From positions 1-64,000 of the forward strand of contig DATAGP010000056.1 in the NCBI GenBank assembly GCA_036263655.1: 64,000 nucleotides of DNA. Reading direction: 5' to 3'. Positions 7,817 to 15,137 of this stretch are shown one piece after another. A program made the position numbers and the translations under genes. The notes beneath the pieces were generated by a model, which did no database searches, was not told the DNA's origin, and saw nothing but the letters and a program-made list of their open reading frames with translations. This DNA is from Schlegelella_A sp036263655. Lineage in GTDB: Bacteria > Pseudomonadota > Gammaproteobacteria > Burkholderiales > Burkholderiaceae_C. Position 1 is the stretch's first letter. Each line of letters opens with the position of its first letter.

Positions 7817-8608
7817 TCAGCGCGAGGACGCGCGGTAGGCGGGATTTTCGCGCAAGGTGGCGAAGCAGAAGCCGCGTTGCTTGAGTCCGGCGACAAGCGG
7901 CTCGAGCACCGCGGGTGCCCACGGCTCCTTGCGCGACCAGATGCCCAGGTGGGCGAGGAGCACGTCGCCGCTGCGGATGCCGCGCAGCGCCCGCTCGAGC
8001 AGAAGCGCGTTGGGATAGCGGTCGCTCGGGAGCTCGTCGCCGAGGAAGCCGGACGGGCTCCAGCCGGCGTGGGCCCAGCCGCAGGCCTTGGCGGCGCGGA
8101 GCAGCGCCGGCGAGGTCTTGCCGCCGGGGGCGCGAAAGATGGGCAGCATGCGCTCGCCGGTCATCGCGGCCAGGCGGGCCGCGGGCTTCGCGATCTCGGC
8201 GCAGTACTCGGCGGGGGTCCAGTGCCGCGCCTTGCCGGCTTCCGGGCCGGCGCTCGGCCGCATGCGGAAGCCGCCGCCCTCGTCGGCGAGCCAATAGACG
8301 TGGCTCCAGGTGTGCGACGCGAACGCATGCCCTTCCGCCGCCCGCGCCTTCCACCACGGCGCCCACTCGTCGTCGAGGCTGCTGCCGCCGTCGAGCGTGC
8401 GCTCGTCGGCCAGGAAGAAGGTCGCCTTCACCTCGTGGCGGGCGAGCACCTCCGCGACCAGCGGAGCGACGCCCATGTGCCCGGTGTCGAAGGTCAGGTA
8501 GAGCGGCTTGTCCTTCGCGCCGTCGCCGCAGCCTGCCGCAGCAGCGACGCAGAAGCAGGCGAGGAGCGCAACGAGGGGAGCGGCGGCGACCCTAGCGGCG
8601 CGGCGCAT
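7817..8608 (-). CDS. Polysaccharide deacetylase (NodB-like) lipoprotein
   Basis: A 263-residue exported protein. The first 26 residues are a lipoprotein signal with lipobox AAGC, so it is probably membrane-anchored. The mature part begins LYLTFDTGHMG, the NodB motif 1 (TFD rather than TFDDG), followed by KATFFLADE, the motif-2 region SHTWSHVYW (HxxxH-type zinc ligands), then FRAPGGKTSP (the R-x-P motif) and a late VLLAHLGIW. These are carbohydrate-esterase-4 signatures; likely substrates are N- or O-acetyl groups of a cell-wall or exported glycan. Its start overlaps the end of the beta-propeller gene by 17 bp. Confidence 0.87.
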   Translation of the reverse strand: MRRAARVAAAPLVALLACFCVAAAAGCGDGAKDKPLYLTFDTGHMGVAPLVAEVLARHEVKATFFLADERTLDGGSSLDDEWAPWWKARAAEGHAFASHTWSHVYWLADEGGGFRMRPSAGPEAGKARHWTPAEYCAEIAKPAARLAAMTGERMLPIFRAPGGKTSPALLRAAKACGWAHAGWSPSGFLGDELPSDRYPNALLLERALRGIRSGDVLLAHLGIWSRKEPWAPAVLEPLVAGLKQRGFCFATLRENPAYRASSR

Positions 8609-9656
8609 GGTCGAGCGTCCAGACGCCGTGCGGCGAGCGGCCGACCGCGACCTGGCGAACGACGGCCTTCTTCTCGGTGTCGATGACCGTCAGCTTGCGC
8701 GACCAGCGCGAGGTCGTGAGCAGGGTCTTGCCGTCGGCGAGCAGGTCCATGCAGTCGGGGCCGCCCGGCGCCGGATAGCTCTCGACGACCTCGAGCGAGG
8801 CGAGATCGATCAGGCTGATGGTGTTGGCGACGCGGTTGCTGACCAGCACGCGGCGGCCATCGCCGCGGGCCCGGAAGGCGTGCGCACCGGCGGCGGTGCG
8901 GATCCGCTTCAGCAGGCGCGGCGCGGCGCCGCTCACGTCGTATGCCTCGACGAATTCGTCGCCGGTCAGCGCCACCAGCAAGGTGCGGTCGTCGCCGGAG
9001 AGGAACAGGTCCGCCGGCATCTTGCCCACTGCGATCTTCCAGCGCGGCGCCTGGCTGGCGAGGTCGATGGCGATCAGCTCGTTGCTGTCCTGCAGCGACG
9101 CGTAGACGGTCGTGCTGCGGCTGTCGATCATCAGGTGGCTGGGTGTCTTGGAGGCCGCAACACGGGCCGCGAGCTTCAGCGGCTGCGCCGCGTCGGCCGG
9201 CAACCAGCGATAGACGTCGATGCGGTCGAGGCGGTTCGAGGCGGTGACGAACCAGCGCATGTCGGGCGAGAAGCGGAGGTGGTACGGATCGGCGATGCCG
9301 CTGATCGTGCGCTGCACCTCGCCGCTGACCGGGTCGATCAGGGTCAGCGAATCGGCCTGCGCGTTGGCCACCATCAGCGACTTGTCGTCGGGCGTCAGGT
9401 ACAGGTGATGCGGCTCCTTGCCGGTGGGAACCCGGCGCAGCTCGGTGAAGGTGCGCGGGTCGATGACGCTGATCGAGGCATCGAGCGAATTGAGGACGAA
9501 GATGGGGCGGGCCTTGGCCGGCGCAGCGGCCAAGGCGGGCGCGGCGGGCGGAGCGGACGAAGCGACCGCCTGCGCTGAAGCGGGCGCCGGTGCCATCGGC
9601 ACCACGAGCAGCAGCGTCGTCAGGACGGATGCAAGGCAGGACGATCGAAAGCGCAC
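8592..9656 (-). CDS. Secreted YVTN-type beta-propeller protein
   Basis: A 354-residue exported protein made of repeated propeller blades of the YVTN/cytochrome-D1-like kind: IFVLNSLDASISVIDPRT, HHLYLTPDDKSLMVANA, DPYHLRFSPDMRWFV, then DLFLSGDDRTLLVALTG. No catalytic residues can be named; such proteins bind ligands or partner proteins in the periplasm. The signal peptide (SCLASVLTTLLLVVPMA, ending APASA) decides the start: GTG at 9654-9656, or GTG at 9663-9665 three residues upstream; a longer 416-residue version from 9842 would bury the signal sequence and is less likely. It heads the five-gene operon. A TACACT -10-like element lies at 9694-9699. Confidence 0.8.
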   Translation of the reverse strand: MRFRSSCLASVLTTLLLVVPMAPAPASAQAVASSAPPAAPALAAAPAKARPIFVLNSLDASISVIDPRTFTELRRVPTGKEPHHLYLTPDDKSLMVANAQADSLTLIDPVSGEVQRTISGIADPYHLRFSPDMRWFVTASNRLDRIDVYRWLPADAAQPLKLAARVAASKTPSHLMIDSRSTTVYASLQDSNELIAIDLASQAPRWKIAVGKMPADLFLSGDDRTLLVALTGDEFVEAYDVSGAAPRLLKRIRTAAGAHAFRARGDGRRVLVSNRVANTISLIDLASLEVVESYPAPGGPDCMDLLADGKTLLTTSRWSRKLTVIDTEKKAVVRQVAVGRSPHGVWTLDHAPRR

Positions 9657-9860
9657 GGGGGACACGGGCTCGGGGCCGCTGAAGGAGGGCGGCAAGTGTA
9701 CGGTCGGCGCCGCGCCGCATACGCGAACGGCTGCCGGCTGCAAGGGCTTGCGGTCGCCTTGCGCGGCACGCGGCGCGGGCGGGTGCCAACTCGTAACGCT
9801 TTGGCAGCGGCATGTGCTTCCCGGCTTGGAGAAGCCACCCACCGCGTCCGGGCCGCTGCC

Positions 9861-9866
9861 TAGAAT
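9861..9866 (+). promoter_or_regulatory. -10 element placed for a leaderless transcript
   Basis: TAGAAT lies exactly 6 bases before the ATG of the diguanylate cyclase at 9873, so transcription should begin at or next to the start codon. No Shine-Dalgarno is possible in the gap (TTAGGC). I see no good -35 hexamer. Confidence 0.5.
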
Positions 9867-9872
9867 TTAGGC

Positions 9873-11135
9873 ATGTCCCTGCACTCACCCAGTCTGCTGC
9901 TGGCCGTCGCCGTGACGCTGTTCGTGGCCAGCGCGGCCTCGGCCGGCATCAGCCTGCGCCAGCGGGCGCGCCGCGGTGCCTGGTGGTGGATCGCGGCCAA
10001 CACCCTCCTCGTCGTCTCGCTCGGGCTGCAAGCCAGCGCGGCCGACTTCCCGTTCGCCGCGCCGCTGGCGCTCATCTGTGCCCTGCAGTGGCCGATCGTC
10101 ACCCTGGCCGGCGTGCGTCACTTCTTCTCGCGCGGCCCGGCCCTCGTGCCGCCCTGGGCCGACTGGCTCGCCCTGGGGCTGGCCGGCCTGGCGTCGGTCG
10201 GCGCCTGGTTCGCGCCGGTCACCCTGGTGACCGCCGAGCACGCCTTCGCGGCGAGCGCACTCGTTCTCACCCTCTATGCCGCCGCCGCGGTGTCGCGACT
10301 CGAGGATTTCGGGCGCACCTCGACGCTCAAGACCCTGCTCGTCGCCCTGGTCGCTGCCGCGCTCGCGCAGGCGATGTGGTTCTCGCTGTCGACGACCCTG
10401 CTCGAGCCGCCGGCCGGCCCGGACGCACCCGTCATGGGCGCCCTGATGGCGCTGGCCGCGCTCGCGCTGCTCCTGACCCAGCTCTGCCTGGCCATGAACC
10501 ACGAGCGCCACATCGCCCACCTGCGTGCCTCGCAGCGCAAGCTTCGCCACCTGGTCGACGTGGACGCGCTCACGCGGCTGCCGAATCGGCGCCACTTCCA
10601 CGAGCTCGCCGAGGCGGCCGTCCAGGCGGCGCCGGAGCTGGCGACGGTCCTGGTCTTCGACGTCGACCGCCTGAAGCGCATCAACGAGCTGCTGGGCCAT
10701 GCCACGGGCGACGAGGCGCTGCGCCAGATTGGCACCGCCCTGCGCGAGACGCTGCGCCGCCGCGACGTCGCCGGTCGCCTCGGCGGCGACGAGTTCGCGG
10801 TCGTCCTGCCGCGCACGCGGGAGGGCGACGCGGCCAGCGTCGTGCAGCGCCTGAACGCCCGGATCAACGATCGACAGGTCGCGCCGCGGATCGCCAAGGT
10901 GCTGCTGAACGTGGGCACGACGCAGATGCTTGCCGGCGAGACCCTCGCCGATGCCTTGCGCCGGGCCGAAGCCGCCCTCGAGCTGGCCCGCGACGCGGCG
11001 CGGCTCAGCGCGGCGCAGGCCGCCGAGACGCTCGCTGCGCTGCAGCTGCCCGATCCGAAGGTGCCCGCCACGACCACGGCGGCGACGCTGAACGCGATTC
11101 CGGTCGGCGACGTCGTCCTCAGCGGCGCCCGCTGA
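9873..11135 (+). CDS. Membrane-anchored diguanylate cyclase (GGDEF)
   Basis: Makes cyclic di-GMP from two GTP. The 420-residue protein has about six hydrophobic segments in residues 5-215 forming a membrane sensor, then a complete GGDEF domain: DALTRLPNRRHF, VFDVDRLKRINE (metal-binding Asp), and GRLGGDEFAVVL with the active-site GGDEF intact. The inhibitory site is present too: RRRD stands five residues before GGDEF, matching RxxD, so product feedback is expected. No EAL domain follows. The sensor part is not a type I recognise. The start follows a TAGAAT element by 6 bases. It converges on, and overlaps by 17 bp, the HAD gene at 11119. Confidence 0.92.
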   Translation: MSLHSPSLLLAVAVTLFVASAASAGISLRQRARRGAWWWIAANTLLVVSLGLQASAADFPFAAPLALICALQWPIVTLAGVRHFFSRGPALVPPWADWLALGLAGLASVGAWFAPVTLVTAEHAFAASALVLTLYAAAAVSRLEDFGRTSTLKTLLVALVAAALAQAMWFSLSTTLLEPPAGPDAPVMGALMALAALALLLTQLCLAMNHERHIAHLRASQRKLRHLVDVDALTRLPNRRHFHELAEAAVQAAPELATVLVFDVDRLKRINELLGHATGDEALRQIGTALRETLRRRDVAGRLGGDEFAVVLPRTREGDAASVVQRLNARINDRQVAPRIAKVLLNVGTTQMLAGETLADALRRAEAALELARDAARLSAAQAAETLAALQLPDPKVPATTTAATLNAIPVGDVVLSGAR

Positions 11136-11820
11136 GCGGCGCGTCGAAGCGCGCCAGGCGCACGACCGGCCAGCCCTCGCCCTGGGCGAGGAGCGCCAGG
11201 CGCTCGTCCGGATCCACGGCGACCGGCCGGCCCACGGCGCGGAGCAGATCGGCGTCGTTGATCGAGTCGCTGTAGAAGAACGCTTCGGGGAGCACGTCGC
11301 CGATCGCCTCGCCGCGCTCCCGCAGCCAGGCTTGCAGGCGCCGGACCTTGCCCTCGCGCATGTTGAGCACGCCGGTGTTGCGTCCGGTGAAGACGCCGCC
11401 CTCGACCTCGAGCTCGGTGGCGATCAGGTGATCCATCCCGAGCACGGCCGCGACGGGCTCGGCCAGGAAGCGGTTCGTCGCCGTGGTCAGCACCAGCGTG
11501 TCGCCGCGCTCCCGATGCTTGGCGACCAGCGCGCGCGCCTGCGCGCCCAGGCGCGGCTCGATCCAGCCCGAGACGAAGCGGCCGCGCAGCGGCGCCCAGG
11601 CGTCGGCGCTGCGGCCGGCGAGCGTCGAGGCGTAGAAGGCGCAGAACTCCGCGGCGCTGATCGCCCCGCTGGCGTAGCGCGCGGCGATGTCCGCGTTGAG
11701 ATCGGCGAAGGCGTCCCGATCGAGGACGCCGGCGTCGATCAGGAACTCGCACCACAGCTCGTCGGTGTCGCCCGACAGCAGCGTGCCGTCGAGGTCGAAC
11801 AGCGCCAGGGGGGCGCTCAC
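11119..11820 (-). CDS. HAD-IB family phosphatase (SerB-like)
   Basis: A 233-residue haloacid-dehalogenase hydrolase. Motif I FDLDGTLLSGD supplies the nucleophile Asp9 and acid/base Asp11; motif II is LVLTTATNRFL; motif III/IV is FFYSDSINDADLL with the Mg-binding acidic pair. The helical cap between motifs I and II and the SDSxND motif are typical of subfamily IB (phosphoserine phosphatase, PhoE-like proteins). The GTG start at 11820 overlaps the stop of the aldehyde dehydrogenase (GTGA), making it the last gene of the long aminophosphonate operon. Substrate unknown; a phosphorylated C2 amine such as phosphoethanolamine would suit the context, but that is inference. Confidence 0.85.
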   Translation of the reverse strand: MSAPLALFDLDGTLLSGDTDELWCEFLIDAGVLDRDAFADLNADIAARYASGAISAAEFCAFYASTLAGRSADAWAPLRGRFVSGWIEPRLGAQARALVAKHRERGDTLVLTTATNRFLAEPVAAVLGMDHLIATELEVEGGVFTGRNTGVLNMREGKVRRLQAWLRERGEAIGDVLPEAFFYSDSINDADLLRAVGRPVAVDPDERLALLAQGEGWPVVRLARFDAPLSGRR

Positions 11821-13193
11821 GGCGAGCGCAGGTGCCAGGCACGCGGCCGGGTGAAGGCCTGGATGCCGTAGGTCGACAGGGTGACGCCGACGCCGGAGTC
11901 GCCGTGACCCGACCAGGGCAGGCGCGGGCTGACGCGGTCGCAGCAGTTCCAGTAGACGCTGCCCGCGTTCACGCGGCCGAGCAGCCTCGCCGCCCGGGCC
12001 TGGTCGCGCGTGTACATGCCGGCCGTGAGCCCGTAGCGGGTGTCGTTCATCAGGGCCAGCGCTTCCTCGTCGCCGCCCACCTTCTGGATGCCGATGACCG
12101 GGCCGAAGCTCTCGTCGCGCATCAGCGCCATCGAGTGGTCGACGTTCGTGAGCACGGTCGGCTCGAACCAGTGCCCCGCCCGATCGATGCGCCTGCCGCC
12201 GGTGCGCAAGGTCGCGCCGCGCTCGACGGCGTCGGCCACCTGCGACTCGAGCACCGCGATCTGCGCCGGCCGCGTGAGCGGTCCGATGTAGGTGCCGGGC
12301 TCGGCCGGATCGCCGATGCGAAAGCCCTTGACCGTGGCGACGAAATGCTCGACGAAGGCGTCGTGGATGCGCTCGTGCACGTAGATGCGCTCGACCGAGC
12401 AGCAGCTCTGGCCGGTGTTGTACATGGCGCCGTCGGCGAGCGACTCGGCCGCCGCCTTGGGATCGGCGTCGTCGGCGACGTAGGTCGGGTCCTTGCCGCC
12501 GAGCTCGAGCTGCAGGCGGACCATGCGCGGGCCCATCGCCGCGGCGATCCTGGCGCCGGTCGCCGCCGAGCCGGTGAAGAAGACGCCGTCGACGCGCTGC
12601 TCGAGGAGCGCCGCGCCCACGTCGCCGGCGCCGATCAGCACCGCGAACACCGCCTCGGGAACGCCGGCGCCGTGCAGCAGGCGGGCGATGTGCAGCCCGG
12701 TCAGTGCCGCGAATTCCGACGGCTTGTAGAGCACCGCATTGCCGGTGAGCAGCGCCGGCACGAAGACGTTGCCGCCGACGAAGTAGGGGTAGTTCCAGGC
12801 CGAGATGTTGGCGACCACGCCGAGCGGATCGTGCTCGATGCGCTCGGTCATGCCGCCCTCGGCGAGAACGGTCTCGGCCGCCGTCGCCGATTCGACCCGG
12901 TCGAGGAAGAAGTCGATGCGGCCCAGGAAGCCGTTCAGCTCGTTGCGCGACTGCGCCAGCGGCTTGCCGACCTCGCGCGTGAGCGTCGCCGCCAGCGTCT
13001 CTGTCTCGCTCGCCACCGCGGCGCGGAATCGGGCGATCGCCGCCCGGCGCTCGGCGAGCGGGCGTGCCGCCCAGGCCGGCTGCGCCGACCGCGCCTGGCT
13101 CGCCTTCCTCGCGACGCTGCCGGCGTCGTCGGCGGGGATCTCGCCGATGGCGGTGCCGTCGGCCGGGTTGGTCAGCTGGAGGGTGGTGGTCAT
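11817..13193 (-). CDS. NAD(P)-dependent aldehyde dehydrogenase (PhnY-type or gamma-glutamyl-aldehyde role)
   Basis: Oxidises an aldehyde to a carboxylate. The 458-residue protein carries ALDH landmarks: SAWNYPY with the catalytic Asn (134), cofactor-binding YKPSE (157-160), FTGSAATG, the general base Glu230 in LELGGKDP, and nucleophile Cys264 in NTGQSCCSVE, with an extra neighbouring Cys265. Two roles are possible. Since phnW and phnA are present but phnX is not, a phosphonoacetaldehyde dehydrogenase is needed and this is the only candidate here. Equally, its ATGA/GTGA coupling to a PuuD-type hydrolase and an alcohol dehydrogenase suits oxidation of a gamma-glutamyl aminoaldehyde (PuuC-like). 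The GQSCC motif is not the GQRC form I associate with PhnY. Confidence 0.88.
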   Translation of the reverse strand: MTTTLQLTNPADGTAIGEIPADDAGSVARKASQARSAQPAWAARPLAERRAAIARFRAAVASETETLAATLTREVGKPLAQSRNELNGFLGRIDFFLDRVESATAAETVLAEGGMTERIEHDPLGVVANISAWNYPYFVGGNVFVPALLTGNAVLYKPSEFAALTGLHIARLLHGAGVPEAVFAVLIGAGDVGAALLEQRVDGVFFTGSAATGARIAAAMGPRMVRLQLELGGKDPTYVADDADPKAAAESLADGAMYNTGQSCCSVERIYVHERIHDAFVEHFVATVKGFRIGDPAEPGTYIGPLTRPAQIAVLESQVADAVERGATLRTGGRRIDRAGHWFEPTVLTNVDHSMALMRDESFGPVIGIQKVGGDEEALALMNDTRYGLTAGMYTRDQARAARLLGRVNAGSVYWNCCDRVSPRLPWSGHGDSGVGVTLSTYGIQAFTRPRAWHLRSP

Positions 13194-13972
13194 GGCGTGC
13201 GCGCGGCGCCGGCCGCTTGCAGGAAGTCGTCGAGGAGCGGCCGGTCGTCGAGCGTGCCTTCGCCGCGCCGGTGGAATTCGGGGTGCCACTGCACGGCCGC
13301 CATGTACTGAGGGCCGGGCCGGCGGATCGCCTCGATCATGCCGTCGAGCGGACAACGCGCCTCGACGACGAAGCCGGGCGCGAGGTCCTTGATGCCCTGG
13401 TGGTGGACGCTGTTGACCGTCGCCGACGGCAGGCCCGAGAAGACCTCGGCGAGACGCGTTCCGGGAAAGAACTCGACCTCGTGCACGTTGCGGTCGTAGA
13501 GACCGGCGTCGCGGTGGCGCACCTCGCCCGGCCGCTGCGTGTCGATGTCCTGCAGCAGCGTGCCGCCGAAGGCGACGTTCATGAGCTGCAGGCCGCGGCA
13601 GACGCCGAGCACCGGCTTGCGGCGCGCCGCGAAGGCGTGCAGCAGCGCCTTCTCGTACTCGTCCCGGACGCGATCGCCGCGCCACCGCTCGTCGAGCGGC
13701 TCTTCGCCGTAGCTGCCGGGCCAGACGTCCGAACCGCCCTCGAGGACGAGCGCGTCGAGCCAGCCGGCGTAGTCGTCCAGCGCCACGTCGCCCTTCTGCG
13801 TGTCGCCGGCCGGGCTGGGGATCATGACGGCGATGGCGCCGGTCGACATCACCCAGTGGGCGATCGACTGCTCGACGTACTGCAGGGTCTTGCCGGTGAA
13901 GATCGGCCGCTTCGGATCGGCGTGGAAGAAGCAGGCGGAGATGCCGACCTTGACGCGCTCGGTCGAGCTCAC
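13190..13972 (-). CDS. Class I glutamine amidotransferase, gamma-glutamyl-amide hydrolase (PuuD-like)
   Basis: Predicted to hydrolyse a gamma-glutamyl amide to glutamate plus an amine or amino acid, as PuuD does with gamma-glutamyl-GABA. The 260 residues show the Gatase/peptidase C26 triad: nucleophile Cys125 in GVCRGLQLMN, His230 and Glu232 in QWHPEF. VLEGGSDVWP forms the loop before the elbow. The start is GTG at 13972, overlapping the stop of the iron-type alcohol dehydrogenase (GTGA); its own stop overlaps the aldehyde dehydrogenase ATG (ATGA). This direct coupling to both dehydrogenases and the ligase upstream point to a gamma-glutamylated pathway intermediate. Confidence 0.88.
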   Translation of the reverse strand: MSSTERVKVGISACFFHADPKRPIFTGKTLQYVEQSIAHWVMSTGAIAVMIPSPAGDTQKGDVALDDYAGWLDALVLEGGSDVWPGSYGEEPLDERWRGDRVRDEYEKALLHAFAARRKPVLGVCRGLQLMNVAFGGTLLQDIDTQRPGEVRHRDAGLYDRNVHEVEFFPGTRLAEVFSGLPSATVNSVHHQGIKDLAPGFVVEARCPLDGMIEAIRRPGPQYMAAVQWHPEFHRRGEGTLDDRPLLDDFLQAAGAARTP

Positions 13973-15105
13973 ATCGCCTCCTCGAACAGCCTCTCGAAGT
14001 CGGCCGCCGTCACTGGCCGGGGGTTGGTCTGGTGGCAGATGTCGGCGACGGCGATCTCGACCAGGCGCGGGATCGACTCGCGCTTCACGCCCGCGGCGGC
14101 GAGCGTCGGGGCGATGCCGATCGTCTGCTTCAGCTGGCGCAGCCACTCCAGGAACCCGGCCGCGCCGCCGCCGACGCCGACCGCATGCGCCAGCTCCTCG
14201 AACTTGCGCGGCGCCGACGGCACGTTCCAGGCGAGCACGGTGTCGATCATCAGGGCGTTGGCGAGGCCGTGGTGCAGGTCGCAGACGGTGCCGAGCGCAT
14301 GCGCGCACGAGTGCACCGCGCCGAGGTCCTTCTGGAACGCGATGGCGCCCATCATCGAGCTCATCATCATGTCGGCCCGGGCCGAGATGTTGCCGGGCTC
14401 GCGCACCGCCGTGACGAGCGCCCGCGAGGCGATGCGCGTGCCCTCGAGGGCGATCCCGTCGCAGAGCGGGTGGTAGGCCGGCGACAGGTAGCTCTCGACG
14501 TTGTGCGTCAGCGCATCCATGCCGGTGGCGGCCGTCACCGCGGCCGGCAGCCCGACCGTCAACAAGGGGTCGGCGAAGACCACGCGGGCGAGGATCCTCG
14601 CCGAGAAGACGACCCGCTTGACGCGCGTGTCCTCCTCGCTGATGACGGCGCTGCGGCCGACCTCGCTGCCGGTGCCCGAGGTCGTCGGCAGGGCGACGAA
14701 GTACGGCACCTCGCCGATCGGCCGCACCTGCGGGTGGTCCCAGACGTACTCCATGACGTCGCCGGGGTGCGTCCCCAGCACGCCGACGACCTTGGCGACG
14801 TCGAGCGCGGCGCCGCCGCCGATGCCCACGACGGCGTCGGCACCGTGCGCCCTGTAGGCGTCGGCACCGGCCATTACCTGCGACGACGTCGGGTTGCCCC
14901 AGACGCCGCCGAACACCGCCGGCTCGAGCCCGGCCGCGGCCAGGTCGGCCTTCAGCTCGGCGAGCAGGGGCAAGGCGGCGAGGCCCTTGTCGGTGACGAC
15001 GAGCGGCCGCTTCAATCCGGCCTCGCGCAGATGCGGGCCGATCAGCTTGCGGGCGCCCGGGCCGAAGTGGATGGTGGTCGGGAAGGCGAAGCGGGTGATG
15101 GTCAT
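13969..15105 (-). CDS. Iron-containing (group III) alcohol dehydrogenase
   Basis: NAD(P)-dependent oxidation of an alcohol or reduction of an aldehyde. The 378 residues contain the dinucleotide-binding GIGGGAALDVAK (94-105), ALPTTSGTGSE (138-148), and the metal ligands Asp197 and His201 in GMDALTHNVE, His269 in HSCAHALG, and His278/279 in DLHHG. In phosphonate clusters such enzymes interconvert phosphonoacetaldehyde and 2-hydroxyethylphosphonate; in gamma-glutamyl amino-alcohol routes a dehydrogenase oxidises the hydroxyl of gamma-glutamylethanolamide. Coupling to a PuuD-type hydrolase favours the second, but neither is proven. ATG at 15103-15105; 32 bp after the binding-protein gene. Confidence 0.9.
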   Translation of the reverse strand: MTITRFAFPTTIHFGPGARKLIGPHLREAGLKRPLVVTDKGLAALPLLAELKADLAAAGLEPAVFGGVWGNPTSSQVMAGADAYRAHGADAVVGIGGGAALDVAKVVGVLGTHPGDVMEYVWDHPQVRPIGEVPYFVALPTTSGTGSEVGRSAVISEEDTRVKRVVFSARILARVVFADPLLTVGLPAAVTAATGMDALTHNVESYLSPAYHPLCDGIALEGTRIASRALVTAVREPGNISARADMMMSSMMGAIAFQKDLGAVHSCAHALGTVCDLHHGLANALMIDTVLAWNVPSAPRKFEELAHAVGVGGGAAGFLEWLRQLKQTIGIAPTLAAAGVKRESIPRLVEIAVADICHQTNPRPVTAADFERLFEEAM

Positions 15106-15137
15106 GGTCTCGGCAACGCTCCAGGGGTGACTCGGAC

